The notes: generated from the letters alone by a model not told the origin. A stretch of DNA of 13,786 bases from Bacillota bacterium (GCA_023387935.1 JAEWHG010000162.1:1-13786); one strand, 5' to 3'; positions 1 through 7,582 are shown, counted from the stretch's first letter. Translations and numbers: made by a program.

Positions 1-562
1 TCTCATTAAGGCTATATGAATCTATTCTAGTGTTCATTGCATTACGAATAATGTTATGCAAATCTACCTTGTTTTCCGTAGTATTTTCAGACTTATATAA
101 AACATTCCCATCCATATCTGCAATAAATGTTTTTATTTCTCTTCCTTTTTGATTTAATACTTCTTCAATATATTTCTCCCAGGACATTGCATTGGAGCTT
201 TCATCCTGCATTATGCTACTGTCCTCTTCATCTAATATTAATTCTTCCTGCTGATACCACTCAAAATCATTTAATCTTTCTACTATATGCCTAGCATACC
301 AATCAATAGTTTCTGCTCCCCCTGTATAATCTATAACTGACCGCCTATTTGCTTTAGCGAAAAAAGACCCTGTTATAATGGCTACTATCATAGCACTTGT
401 AAGACAAATTATAAATGCAGTCATAAGCTGTAGTCTTATACTCTTTTCAACACGCTCTCTTACTAGAAATAATACATTCAGAATAATAACGCCCGCTTTT
501 TTAAATGGTGATATTATTTTCCGTAGTAATTTAAATTTAGGTTTAGGAAACTTAATTTTCAA
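1..562 (-). CDS. Sensor histidine kinase, N-terminal part (runs off the left edge)
   Basis: This is the membrane sensor partner of the adjacent response regulator. Only the first 187 residues are in the window; the HAMP, dimerisation and ATPase domains would lie to the left, so kinase identity is inferred from position and architecture. The translated part has a basic N-terminus (many Lys/Pro in residues 1-40), one clear membrane segment at about residues 46-69, then a largely acidic extracellular stretch typical of a sensing loop. The reading frame is open throughout. The best start is TTG at 562-560, preceded by a G-rich GGGGGGTAGG site and overlapping the last 11 nt of the regulator gene, which implies translational coupling. 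The only ATG codons nearby lie inside the membrane segment and would destroy it. The signal sensed cannot be told from the sequence. Confidence 0.85.
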   Translation of the reverse strand, partial: MKIKFPKPKFKLLRKIISPFKKAGVIILNVLFLVRERVEKSIRLQLMTAFIICLTSAMIVAIITGSFFAKANRRSVIDYTGGAETIDWYARHIVERLNDFEWYQQEELILDEEDSSIMQDESSNAMSWEKYIEEVLNQKGREIKTFIADMDGNVLYKSENTTENKVDLHNIIRNAMNTRIDSYSLNE

Positions 563-1250
563 TTTTATATCCTACCCCCCAAACAGTTTTTATATAGCGA
601 GGATTTCTAGGATCTTCTTCTATCTTCTCTCTAATCTTTCTTACGTGCACCATAACAGTATTCGTCGAATCGAAGAAATCTTCCTTCCAAACTCTTTCAT
701 AAATCTTCTCCATACTAAATACCATTCCTCTATTTCTAGCAAGCAGTTCCAATATATCAAATTCTCTAGGTGTAAGCTTAACATCATTTCCATTAATACT
801 TACCTGATGCGTAGATACATTAATTATCAGATCATCAATTTCTATTTCATTCCCTATATTCGTAGTTGTAGTATTATTCAGTTTTGTATATCTTCTTATT
901 TGGGATTTAACTCTTGCAATTAACTCCAGAGGGTTAAATGGCTTTGTCATATAATCGTCTGCCCCAGTAGTTAGTCCAAATATTTTGTCCATATCCTCTG
1001 CCTTAGCTGATAGCATTATAATAGGCATACTTTTTTCTTCTCTAATTTTCATACAAGCCTTAATCCCATCCATTTTAGGCATCATAATGTCTAATATGAT
1101 CAAATGTACATCCTCTTTTTCCAATACTTCTAGAGCTTCTTCACCGTTAGATGCCTTAAGTATTTGAAAACCTTCATTTTTTAAATATATTTCTATTAAG
1201 TCTCTTATTTCCTTCTCGTCATCTACAACAAGTATTTTTGCTTTATCCAT
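552..1250 (-). CDS. OmpR/PhoB-family two-component response regulator (VanR-like)
   Basis: The product is a cytoplasmic transcription factor of 232 residues, the normal family length. The receiver domain covers about residues 1-120 with the acidic pair D10/D11, phospho-acceptor D54 (context LDIMMPK), switch residue S81 and the invariant K103 followed by PF. The winged-helix DNA-binding domain covers about 130-232, with the family sequence LTPREFDILELLARNRG and the C-terminal wing GVGYKIEN. The ATG at 1250 has a strong site, AGAAGGAAGG, eight bases upstream. It is co-transcribed with the overlapping histidine kinase downstream. Upstream, phased TTAAGC repeats lie around a possible promoter and could be binding sites for autoregulation (inference). 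The target regulon is unknown; the nearest neighbour is a lysine-regulated transporter with its own terminator, so no functional link is implied. Confidence 0.96.
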   Translation of the reverse strand: MDKAKILVVDDEKEIRDLIEIYLKNEGFQILKASNGEEALEVLEKEDVHLIILDIMMPKMDGIKACMKIREEKSMPIIMLSAKAEDMDKIFGLTTGADDYMTKPFNPLELIARVKSQIRRYTKLNNTTTTNIGNEIEIDDLIINVSTHQVSINGNDVKLTPREFDILELLARNRGMVFSMEKIYERVWKEDFFDSTNTVMVHVRKIREKIEEDPRNPRYIKTVWGVGYKIEN

Positions 1251-1284
1251 ATTTAAACCTTCCTTCTAATCTGTACTAACTATA

Positions 1285-1313
1285 ATTATAACTAAAAATG
1301 CTTAATAAGTAAT
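1285..1313 (-). promoter_or_regulatory. Possible promoter of the two-component operon
   Basis: On the minus strand a perfect TATAAT -10 (1290-1285) lies 35 bp before the start codon. The matching -35 (ATTACT, 1313-1308, 17-bp spacer) is poor, which would fit an activator-dependent promoter. One TTAAGC repeat sits in the spacer. Confidence 0.45.
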
Positions 1314-1364
1314 ACTGGAAATCTTAAGAAAAGCTTAAATTTATGTTAGTTTTCAAATGCTTAA
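1300..1364 (-). repeat. Four TTAAGC/TTAAGA repeats, candidate regulator binding sites
   Basis: On the minus strand TTAAGC occurs at 1364-1359, 1338-1333 and 1305-1300, and TTAAGA at 1327-1322. The last three copies are spaced 11 and 22 bp apart, exactly one and two helical turns; the first is 26 bp away and out of phase. OmpR-family regulators commonly bind direct repeats with 10-11 bp spacing, so autoregulation by the adjacent regulator is plausible. This is inference; the region is AT-rich and a six-base motif can recur by chance. Confidence 0.4.
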
Positions 1365-1403
1365 AAGTCGGCTATCTCTATAGCGATGACTCCTGTCGTA
1401 CTT

Positions 1404-1442
1404 AAAAAATAAAGGCTACCTGATTTTTTAGCCGGTAGCCTT
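1404..1442 (-). terminator. Rho-independent terminator of the lysine-regulated transporter
   Basis: A perfect 9-bp stem (AAGGCTACC at 1412-1420 with GGTAGCCTT at 1434-1442) with a 13-nt loop is followed on the minus strand by TATTTTTT. The U-tract is better on the minus than on the plus side, so it mainly ends the 1484-3211 transcript and insulates the two-component operon. Confidence 0.88.
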
Positions 1443-1483
1443 ACTTTTAATCATTATTTTATAGTTTGTAGTATTTTATAGCT

Positions 1484-3211
1484 CTATGCAACATTAGATT
1501 TTTCTGGCGTCTCTGGAGATTTACCAAAGAAGTATACAGTAGCCCATACTGCAATCATAGCTATTGGTAACACTACAAATATAGGTAATCCCAATCCTGC
1601 TGGAATATATCCAAATAATATCGTAATTAGCCCTACAGTAAGAGAATACCAAAGTTGAGTTTTTACGTGATCAATATGATCGCATCCACTTCCCATTGAA
1701 GATAAAATAGTTGTATCTGATATTGGAGAACAATGATCACCAAAAATAGCTCCTGTTAATACAGCACCAACACTTGCTATAACAAAGTTTGGATCTGGTG
1801 ATATAGCATGTGCTAAAGGAATAGCTAAAGGCATTAATATTCCCATTGTTCCATATGAAGTTCCTGTTGCGAATGAAATAATTGAACCTAATATAAAAAT
1901 AATAGAAGGTAGTAAAAACTTTGGAATAGTACTAGATAATGCAGATACTAAAAATGCCGCTGTTCCAAGTTCTTTAATAACACTACTTAATGACCAAGCT
2001 AATAATAAAATAACTCCTGTAATTACTAAAGTTTTCATACCATCTACCCAAGTTTCAAGAGCTTCTGAAACAGTAAGAATCTTTTGTCCTACCGCCATTA
2101 CAACAGCTACAATACTTGCAAGTAATGCTGCCTGAAATAAAACAATACTAGCATCAGAATTACTAAATGTTTCTCTAATAGATACAAATGATAATGGCGA
2201 GTTTGTTAGCTGCTGAATAAGCGCTACATCTTCTCCACTCATTATGGCCTGATATCCATTAAAGTAAAAACCTAAGAAGGCAAATACTATTAAAGTACCT
2301 ATGGGAATAATAGCATTCCAAATGCTTAGCTTAATTCCTTCTTTTGGCTCTAATGTTTTATCTTCTGAAGATGCCGCAGCTTGAGAGCCATCAGACATTA
2401 CTTTCCCAGTAGTTCTTGCTCTTCTTTCAGCCTTAAGCATTGGACCAAATTCTTTTACTAAAACAGCTGTAAGAACTACAAATAATAACATTAATATATT
2501 ATAAAATCTGTAAGGAATAGTAGATACAAATATGCCATAGGCATTAACCTCTTGACCAATTGATAAATAACCATCCCTTATTAAACTTATTTCGAGGCCT
2601 ACCCATGTAGATATCAAAGCAATACCTGCAATAGGCGCTGCTGTAGCATCAACGATAAAAGATAATTTTTCCCTTGAAACCTTCATTTTGTCAGTAATAG
2701 GTCTCATAATTGGACCAACGATTAGTGAGTTTGCATAATCATCAAAGAATACTAAAAGTCCCATTAACCAAGTAATAAGTTGGGCACTAGCAGGAGACTT
2801 TGCTCTTTTAGCTAGACTTTCAGCGATAGCTCTTGCTCCACCCATTTTACTAACTAAAGCGATTAGTCCTCCAATAGTTAAACATTGAAGAATAATACCT
2901 GCATTCCACGGGTCAGATAGGGATTCTACAATTCTGTTAATAATATCTAAAAACCCATTAACAAATGCCGACCCTACATTAAAACCATTTAATTGTAATA
3001 AAAAGGTTCCTGAAAACACACCAATAAATAGTGATAAAATAACATTTTTTGTGATGAATGCTAATATAATAGCAACTAGTGGGGGAACAATTGTCCAGAT
3101 ACCAAATCTAGCAGCGTTTGCTTCTGCTGCCGTTGGTTCTGCAAAAGCAGTAACTGATAGTAATACAATGAAAATTAGAGTGGTAATTACGATAAGATTT
3201 TTTCTTTTCAT
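1484..3211 (-). CDS. NhaC-superfamily transporter, probable lysine importer (riboswitch-controlled)
   Basis: This 575-residue integral membrane protein of the NhaC family has an N-terminal signal-peptide-like segment (residues 1-24, ending in AFA before E25), then about eleven hydrophobic segments. A charged cytoplasmic loop (KAERRARTTGK and following, roughly residues 250-295) divides the two halves. Conserved family stretches are visible: FFDDYANSLIVGP and DATAAPIAGIALISTWVG in the first half, ATGTSYGTMGILMPLAIP and GDHCSPISDTTILSS in the second. By homology alone it would be called a Na+/H+ antiporter. However, its leader holds a lysine riboswitch, and NhaC-superfamily genes under this riboswitch have been predicted by comparative genomics to be lysine transporters (called lysW). 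Lysine uptake is therefore the better hypothesis, with ion coupling not known. The ATG has a strong site, AAGGAGGAG. It is monocistronic, with its own promoter and terminator. Confidence 0.93.
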   Translation of the reverse strand: MKRKNLIVITTLIFIVLLSVTAFAEPTAAEANAARFGIWTIVPPLVAIILAFITKNVILSLFIGVFSGTFLLQLNGFNVGSAFVNGFLDIINRIVESLSDPWNAGIILQCLTIGGLIALVSKMGGARAIAESLAKRAKSPASAQLITWLMGLLVFFDDYANSLIVGPIMRPITDKMKVSREKLSFIVDATAAPIAGIALISTWVGLEISLIRDGYLSIGQEVNAYGIFVSTIPYRFYNILMLLFVVLTAVLVKEFGPMLKAERRARTTGKVMSDGSQAAASSEDKTLEPKEGIKLSIWNAIIPIGTLIVFAFLGFYFNGYQAIMSGEDVALIQQLTNSPLSFVSIRETFSNSDASIVLFQAALLASIVAVVMAVGQKILTVSEALETWVDGMKTLVITGVILLLAWSLSSVIKELGTAAFLVSALSSTIPKFLLPSIIFILGSIISFATGTSYGTMGILMPLAIPLAHAISPDPNFVIASVGAVLTGAIFGDHCSPISDTTILSSMGSGCDHIDHVKTQLWYSLTVGLITILFGYIPAGLGLPIFVVLPIAMIAVWATVYFFGKSPETPEKSNVA

Positions 3212-3271
3212 TTTCTTCTCCTCCTTAATTTTGTGTAGTGACTAAACGATTAGGAGGGAGAACTCTTCAAC

Positions 3272-3305
3272 AAAAACAAAAAAGCCTTAAGCTTTTTTCA
3301 CTCAA
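3272..3305 (-). terminator. Attenuator hairpin in the lysine riboswitch leader
   Basis: On the minus strand AAAAAAGC (3298-3291) and GCTTTTTT (3285-3278) form an 8-bp stem with loop TTAAG, followed by GTTTTTG: a weak but canonical intrinsic terminator between the aptamer and the start codon. Just upstream, TTGAGTGA (3305-3298) is complementary, with one G-U pair, to TCATTCAA (3364-3357) at the 3' edge of the aptamer. That pairing could form when lysine is absent and act as the antiterminator. It overlaps the terminator by only one base, so the switching mechanism is inferred. Confidence 0.65.
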
Positions 3306-3360
3306 GACTTTTAAAACGTATACAATAATAAATTATGTCTACTTTAATGTTTTAGTTTGA

Positions 3361-3535
3361 ATGATAGCTCTCCACAAATACGTTATTTGTGACAATCCTA
3401 CATATATTCTATGCAAGACCAGTTATATGGCCCTTCAGCTTAAACCATATACTTCGGCAATCTTTCCTTTCCTATTGCATCATCGTGCTTACCTCAACAA
3501 TAGTACTATTAAAAACTGCACCTCTACCTTTGATT
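3361..3535 (-). promoter_or_regulatory. Lysine riboswitch (L-box) aptamer
   Basis: Read on the minus strand, the about 175-nt leader shows the conserved L-box core in the right order: GGTAGAGGTGC at the 5' side, AGGAAAGG, then TTGCCGAAG, CTGG, a TGCAT...ATGTAGG arm, TTGTCACAAATA...TATTTGTGG (a perfect hairpin), and GGAGAGCTATC closing the P1 stem against GGTAG. This matches the layout of the Bacillus subtilis lysC riboswitch very closely. Lysine binding is expected to shut off the downstream transporter through the attenuator at 3272-3305. Confidence 0.95.
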
Positions 3536-3557
3536 ATTCACTTTTCACTTATTTGAT

Positions 3558-3586
3558 AGTATAAGCGACTTTGCATATTTAGTCAA
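3558..3586 (-). promoter_or_regulatory. Sigma-A-type promoter of the riboswitch/transporter transcript
   Basis: The minus strand carries TTGACT (3586-3581), a 17-bp spacer and TATACT (3563-3558), one mismatch from consensus in each box. Transcription would begin near 3551, about 16 nt before the riboswitch aptamer, as expected. Confidence 0.88.
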
Positions 3587-3684
3587 CAGTTAATTTATTT
3601 TTTATATCAAAACATTCGAGACAATCCGATTGCTCAACTATTAACTTTACATGAGCAACACTTAATTTCAATTGCTAAAATATA

Positions 3685-3713
3685 TTGAATTAAAAATAAA
3701 TAAGAGGTAATAT
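3685..3713 (+). promoter_or_regulatory. Probable promoter of the oligoendopeptidase gene
   Basis: TTGAAT (3685-3690), 17-bp spacer, TAATAT (3708-3713), about 50 bp upstream of the start codon. The surrounding sequence is very AT-rich, so alternatives cannot be excluded. Confidence 0.55.
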
Positions 3714-3761
3714 TATATTAACGTAATTTTCTAAAAATTTACAAATAAAAGGAGGATTATT

Positions 3762-5543
3762 ATGCGTTGGAGTTTAAATGAGCTTTACACATCCTTTGAG
3801 TCCGAAGATTTTAAAAAAGATATGGTTCGGTGCTTTGAGTATATTCCGGATTTAATTGATTGGGTAAAAAAAGAGTTTCAAAATAGTGATGGCCCAAAGG
3901 AAAAAATAGAAGCTTATATTAGAAAACAGCAAGAATTCAGCAGTATATATTTAAAGTTAATCAGCTATGCTGTACTCACGTCTAGTGTCGATGCAAAAAA
4001 CGAAACTGCGCTTAAGGTAACGGATCAGCTTCAAAGCAAAGCTTCTAACTTAACTGAGGCAACTGTTCTATTTGAAAAATGGCTTGGAACTATAGATCAT
4101 ATAGAGGAAATAATAGAGTCCTCTGAGCTTTTAAAGGAGCATCAATTTTATTTAGAGAATATTATGCTGAATAATAAATATTTATTGAGTGAAGTTGAAG
4201 AAATATTAATTTCTAAAATGAGCCAAACTGGTGCAAAGGCATGGGCAAAGCTTCAACAAATGTTATCCTCTACCCTACTTGTAGATATTACGATAGACGG
4301 AGAAGATCAACAACTTCCTCTCCCTGTAATTAGAAATATGGCCTACAGCTTTGATGCTGCTAAAAGAAAGACCGCTTATGAAGCTGAGTTAAAGTCCTAT
4401 GCAAAAATTGAAGAAAGCTCTGCTGCTGCCTTAAATGGCATTAAAGGGGAGGCTATTACACTTTCAGAAAAACGTGGATTTACATCTCCGCTTGAGCAAA
4501 CAGTGATTACATCTAGAATGAATATGGAAACCTTAGATGCAATGTTAACTGCTATGAAGGAAAGCCTACCTTTCTTTCATAAATATTATCATAAAAAAGG
4601 AGAATTATTAGGGCATAAGAACGGACTACCTTTCTACGATATATTCGCACCAATTGCAAGTGTAGATATGGAATTTACATATGAAGCAGCACAGAAATAT
4701 ATTGTAGATAACTTTAACACCTTTAGTACGGAACTCGGTGATTTTGCAGAAAATGCATTCAATAAGAACTGGATAGATGCGGAGCCAAGAGATGGTAAAA
4801 GAGGTGGCGCCTTCTGCTATAATCTACACCCTATTAAAGAAAGTAGAATTCTATCTAACTTTAATGGTAGCTTTAGCAATATGACTACCTTAGCCCATGA
4901 GTTAGGCCATGGATACCATGGGCATTGCTTAAAGGAGTCTAGTTTGCTAAATAGTAATTATCCTATGCCACTTGCAGAGACTGCATCTATATTTGCAGAA
5001 ACTATTATCATAAATAGTGCACTGAAGACAGCAACTGAAGAAGAAGCCTTTGCAATATTAGAAACCTCTATTTCCGATGCAGGCCAGGTAATAGTGGATA
5101 TTTATAGCCGTTTCCTATTTGAGTCCGAAGTCTTTAAGCGCCGTGAGGATAGTGCCCTCTCAGTTAAGGAGCTAAAAGAAATAATGAAAGATGCCCAAAA
5201 GGAAGCTTATGGAAATGGATTAGACCCTAATGTGCTTCATGACTCTATGTGGATAAATAAGCCTCATTACTACTCCGCCGATCGCCATTTCTACAACTTC
5301 CCGTATGCCTTTGGACTATTGTTCGCAAAAGGTCTTTATTCCGAATACTTAAAACGTGGAGAAGCTTTTGTTAAGGAATATGATAACCTACTAGAAGCCA
5401 CTGGTAAAAATAATATTGTAGACGTAGCTAAGGTAATGGATATCGATGTTACATCCGTTGACTTCTGGAGAAGTTCCTTAGATTTAATTAAAAAGGATAT
5501 TGAGACATTCGTACAACTGGCAGATGCAAGACTAAGTAAATAG
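3762..5543 (+). CDS. pepF: M3-family oligoendopeptidase (PepF/M3 type)
   Basis: This is a cytoplasmic zinc metallopeptidase that cuts short peptides. It is 593 residues long, close to the roughly 600 residues usual for PepF-like enzymes, and has no signal peptide. The all-helical N-terminal half (residues about 1-200) matches the oligoendopeptidase F N-terminal region, and the catalytic half carries the zinc site H379-E-L-G-H383. E380 is the general base, and E406 in the following PLAETASIFAE stretch is the likely third metal ligand. The conserved C-terminal FYNFPYAFGLLFAKGLY segment is also present. The ATG is preceded by AAAGGAGG. The gene stands alone between its own promoter and a terminator; neighbours are unrelated. 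A role in recycling peptides as an amino-acid source is the usual view for the family. Confidence 0.95.
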   Translation: MRWSLNELYTSFESEDFKKDMVRCFEYIPDLIDWVKKEFQNSDGPKEKIEAYIRKQQEFSSIYLKLISYAVLTSSVDAKNETALKVTDQLQSKASNLTEATVLFEKWLGTIDHIEEIIESSELLKEHQFYLENIMLNNKYLLSEVEEILISKMSQTGAKAWAKLQQMLSSTLLVDITIDGEDQQLPLPVIRNMAYSFDAAKRKTAYEAELKSYAKIEESSAAALNGIKGEAITLSEKRGFTSPLEQTVITSRMNMETLDAMLTAMKESLPFFHKYYHKKGELLGHKNGLPFYDIFAPIASVDMEFTYEAAQKYIVDNFNTFSTELGDFAENAFNKNWIDAEPRDGKRGGAFCYNLHPIKESRILSNFNGSFSNMTTLAHELGHGYHGHCLKESSLLNSNYPMPLAETASIFAETIIINSALKTATEEEAFAILETSISDAGQVIVDIYSRFLFESEVFKRREDSALSVKELKEIMKDAQKEAYGNGLDPNVLHDSMWINKPHYYSADRHFYNFPYAFGLLFAKGLYSEYLKRGEAFVKEYDNLLEATGKNNIVDVAKVMDIDVTSVDFWRSSLDLIKKDIETFVQLADARLSK

Positions 5544-5551
5544 GAAGTACT

Positions 5552-5590
5552 AGGGATGGTTATTTTTGCTTTATAAACCATCCCTTCTTA
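5552..5590 (+). terminator. Terminator after the oligoendopeptidase gene
   Basis: AGGGATGGTT (5552-5561) and AACCATCCCT (5576-5585) form a perfect 10-bp stem with a 14-nt loop, 8 bp after the stop codon. The following T-run (TCTTATGTT) is weak, so termination may be incomplete. Confidence 0.7.
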
Positions 5591-5592
5591 TG

Positions 5593-5622
5593 TTGGACAT
5601 ACTTTATTTTTTTTGTTATTAT
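5593..5622 (+). promoter_or_regulatory. Probable promoter of the parvulin gene
   Basis: TTGGAC (5593-5598), an 18-bp spacer rich in T, and TATTAT (5617-5622); shifting the -35 by one base (TGGACA) gives a 17-bp spacer. The -10 box overlaps an in-frame ATG at 5621, which argues against translation starting there. Confidence 0.6.
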
Positions 5623-5656
5623 GAGTAAGAATAAACTAATAAAGGAGCGTTACTAC

Positions 5657-6406
5657 ATGGATAATAAAAAAGTATTAGCCACTGTTGGTGGTAGAGAAGT
5701 AACAGAGCAAGACTTTAGCATGCTTTTAAATAGCTTAAACCCTCAACAAGCTATGCAATTTCAATCTGAAGAGGGTAGAAAACAATTAATACAAGAGTTA
5801 GTTAGCCAAGAACTGTTTTTCTTAGATGCAGTTAAAAATGGACTTGATAAAGATGAAACTTATGTACAAGAAGCAAAAAGAATGCAAGAAAATATTTTAA
5901 AGCAATTTGCTATACATACTCTATTAAAAGATATTAAGGTAACAGAAGAAGATCTTTTAGAGTATTACAACAAGCACAAAGATATGTTCAAACAACCTGA
6001 AAGTGTACAAGCAAGCCATATCCTTATTGAAGACGAAGCAAAAGCTGAAGAAGTAGCAAAAGAAATTAATGATGGATTGAGCTTTGAAGAAGCTGCTCAA
6101 AAATATTCTAGCTGTCCATCTAATGCAAATGGCGGCGATTTAGGATTCTTTACAAAAGGAAGAATGGTTCCAGAATTTGAAGCGGTTGCATTCGAAATGA
6201 AAGTTGGCGAAGTAAGCGCTCCTGTTAAAACTCAATTTGGTTACCACATTATTAAATTAGTAGATAAAAAAGAAGAAGCTATACAACCATTTGATGAAGT
6301 TAAAAATCAATTAAGTCAGCAACTAATGGGTATGAAACAACAAGAAGCTTATCTGAATAAGGTTGATGAGTTAAAGAAAGAATACGAAGTTAAAATAAAC
6401 GAATAA
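5657..6406 (+). CDS. Parvulin-type peptidyl-prolyl cis-trans isomerase
   Basis: This foldase catalyses cis/trans isomerisation of peptidyl-proline bonds. The chosen start (ATG 5657, AAAGGAGCG eight bases upstream) gives 249 residues. The longer frame from 5621 lacks a ribosome site and overlaps the promoter. Residues 1-115 form a helical SurA-like N-terminal region beginning with the ATVGGREVTEQDF motif. The PpiC domain spans about 117-205, with H121 (SHIL), C153 (SCPS), GGDLGFF at 159-165, VPEF and the second active-site H197 in FGYHII. A charged helical tail follows. There is no signal peptide or lipobox, unlike PrsA, so a cytoplasmic role is likely. It lies between its own promoter and terminator. 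Confidence 0.93.
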   Translation: MDNKKVLATVGGREVTEQDFSMLLNSLNPQQAMQFQSEEGRKQLIQELVSQELFFLDAVKNGLDKDETYVQEAKRMQENILKQFAIHTLLKDIKVTEEDLLEYYNKHKDMFKQPESVQASHILIEDEAKAEEVAKEINDGLSFEEAAQKYSSCPSNANGGDLGFFTKGRMVPEFEAVAFEMKVGEVSAPVKTQFGYHIIKLVDKKEEAIQPFDEVKNQLSQQLMGMKQQEAYLNKVDELKKEYEVKINE

Positions 6407-6417
6407 TTTTACCATAA

Positions 6418-6446
6418 AAGGCTAGAATATTTCTAGTCTTTTTTTT
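6418..6446 (+). terminator. Terminator of the parvulin gene
   Basis: AAGGCTAGAA (6418-6427), loop TAT, TTCTAGTCTT (6431-6440), then TTTTTT. The single non-Watson-Crick position is a G-U pair only in the plus-strand RNA, which fits this direction. Confidence 0.9.
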
Positions 6447-6565
6447 ATGTAAAATTCCATAAAATATGCTGAATTTTTAATTGTATATATATGTCGAATT
6501 TGTTTATAAAAATACATGTATCTATATGCTAAACATTGAATCTTCATACATTTCAGGGAATTCCG

Positions 6566-6594
6566 TTACAATTTTACATCTTTGGTGCTATAAT
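6566..6594 (+). promoter_or_regulatory. Promoter of the arginase gene
   Basis: TTACAA (6566-6571), 17-bp spacer, perfect TATAAT (6589-6594), about 33 bp before the start codon. Sixteen bases upstream of the -35 lies TGAATCTTCATACA (6537-6550), which fits the ends of an ArgR/AhrC half-site pair (TGNAT-N4-ATNCA); see findings. Confidence 0.8.
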
Positions 6595-6627
6595 AAATTT
6601 GAATGAAATTTAAGGAGGAAATAACTC

Positions 6628-7527
6628 ATGGAAATTAACTTAATTGGTGTCCCTCTAACATATGGTTGTGGCAAAAACGGAGCACAATATGGTCCTAGTA
6701 AGCTTCGCGAAAATAAAATTATAGATTTAATTAAAAAAAACGGTCATAAAGTTTATGATTTAGGTGATGTCAACGTCCCATTCGTTTCTGAAGAAGAAAA
6801 ATTTAATGGTCACGAAAATATAAAATTTTTAGATGTTGTAACAGAAGTAAATACGAACTTAGCTCATAAGGTATACTGCTCTTTAAAAGGCGGAAGCTTT
6901 CCTTTCATAATAGGAGGAGATCATTCACTAGGTATGGGTAGTATTGCTGGAGCAAGTAAGCATTTTAACGAAATAGCTGTAATCTGGATAGATGCCCACA
7001 GTGATATCAATACACATATAACTTCTCCATCTGCTAATCCTCATGGTATGCCATTATCTGCATCTATGGGCGTAGGACACCCTAATTTTACAGAAATATA
7101 TTACAAAGGACAAAAAGTTAAACCTAAAAATGTTTATATTATGGGTGTTAGAGAACCAGATCCTGGCGAATTAGCTTTAATAGATAACTTAAATCTTTCT
7201 TTCTATAGTATGAAAACAGTTATAGAGATGGGTCTAGAGAAAGTCTTAGATGAAGTAATTAACAAAATCAAAGCATCTAATGTAGACGGTGTTCACCTTA
7301 GCTTTGATATCGATGTATTAGATAAATCTATCGTGCCGGGCACAGGTACCCCAGTAGCCAATGGATTTACATTAGATGAAGGTAAATATGCACTTGAGAC
7401 CATATTAAAAGAAAAGTTTGTAACATCAATGGATTTCGTAGAGCTAAATCCTGAGCTAGATGACGAATCTGAAACAACAATTAAAACTTGTATGGAGATA
7501 CTTGATCATACTTTTAAAAATCTGTAA
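6628..7527 (+). CDS. rocF: Arginase (arginine to ornithine and urea)
   Basis: This Mn-dependent ureohydrolase is 299 residues long, the usual arginase size. All expected metal ligands are visible: H99 in GGDHSLGMG, D122/H124/D126 in DAHSDIN, and D227/D229 in SFDIDVLD. Arginase-type substrate residues are also present: N128 and S135 in the N-terminal loop, H139 in the NPHGMP sequence, D178 in REPDPGE, GTGTPV at 238-243 and E272 in VELNP. This pattern favours arginase over agmatinase or formimidoylglutamase. One small deviation is E176 where animal arginases have Asp. It acts in the cytoplasm in arginine catabolism. The ATG is preceded by AAGGAGG. The gene is monocistronic with its own promoter and a downstream terminator; no other arginine-pathway gene is adjacent. 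Confidence 0.94.
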   Translation: MEINLIGVPLTYGCGKNGAQYGPSKLRENKIIDLIKKNGHKVYDLGDVNVPFVSEEEKFNGHENIKFLDVVTEVNTNLAHKVYCSLKGGSFPFIIGGDHSLGMGSIAGASKHFNEIAVIWIDAHSDINTHITSPSANPHGMPLSASMGVGHPNFTEIYYKGQKVKPKNVYIMGVREPDPGELALIDNLNLSFYSMKTVIEMGLEKVLDEVINKIKASNVDGVHLSFDIDVLDKSIVPGTGTPVANGFTLDEGKYALETILKEKFVTSMDFVELNPELDDESETTIKTCMEILDHTFKNL

Positions 7528-7582
7528 TTTTATTTAGAAAATAAAGATATATAATAAAATTCTACGTTGTATTCACAATAAC

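Noticed and set aside
378..923. Open frame of 181 codons on the plus strand
   Set aside because: It lies opposite the histidine kinase and response regulator genes, has no ribosome site, and the encoded sequence is of low-complexity Ile/Asn/Ser/Phe type typical of an antisense shadow.
1368..1391. Small hairpin (GCTAT/ATAGC with flanking GTC/GAC) between the transporter terminator and the regulator promoter
   Set aside because: Short, bulged, without a U-tract or recognisable motif; no function can be supported.
3361..3564. Open reading frame of 67 codons on the plus strand
   Set aside because: It is antisense to the lysine riboswitch, has no ribosome binding site, and its composition is explained by the structured RNA on the other strand.
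5621..5656. Upstream in-frame ATG giving a 12-residue longer parvulin
   Set aside because: No ribosome site and it overlaps the probable -10 box, while ATG 5657 has AAAGGAG at good spacing.
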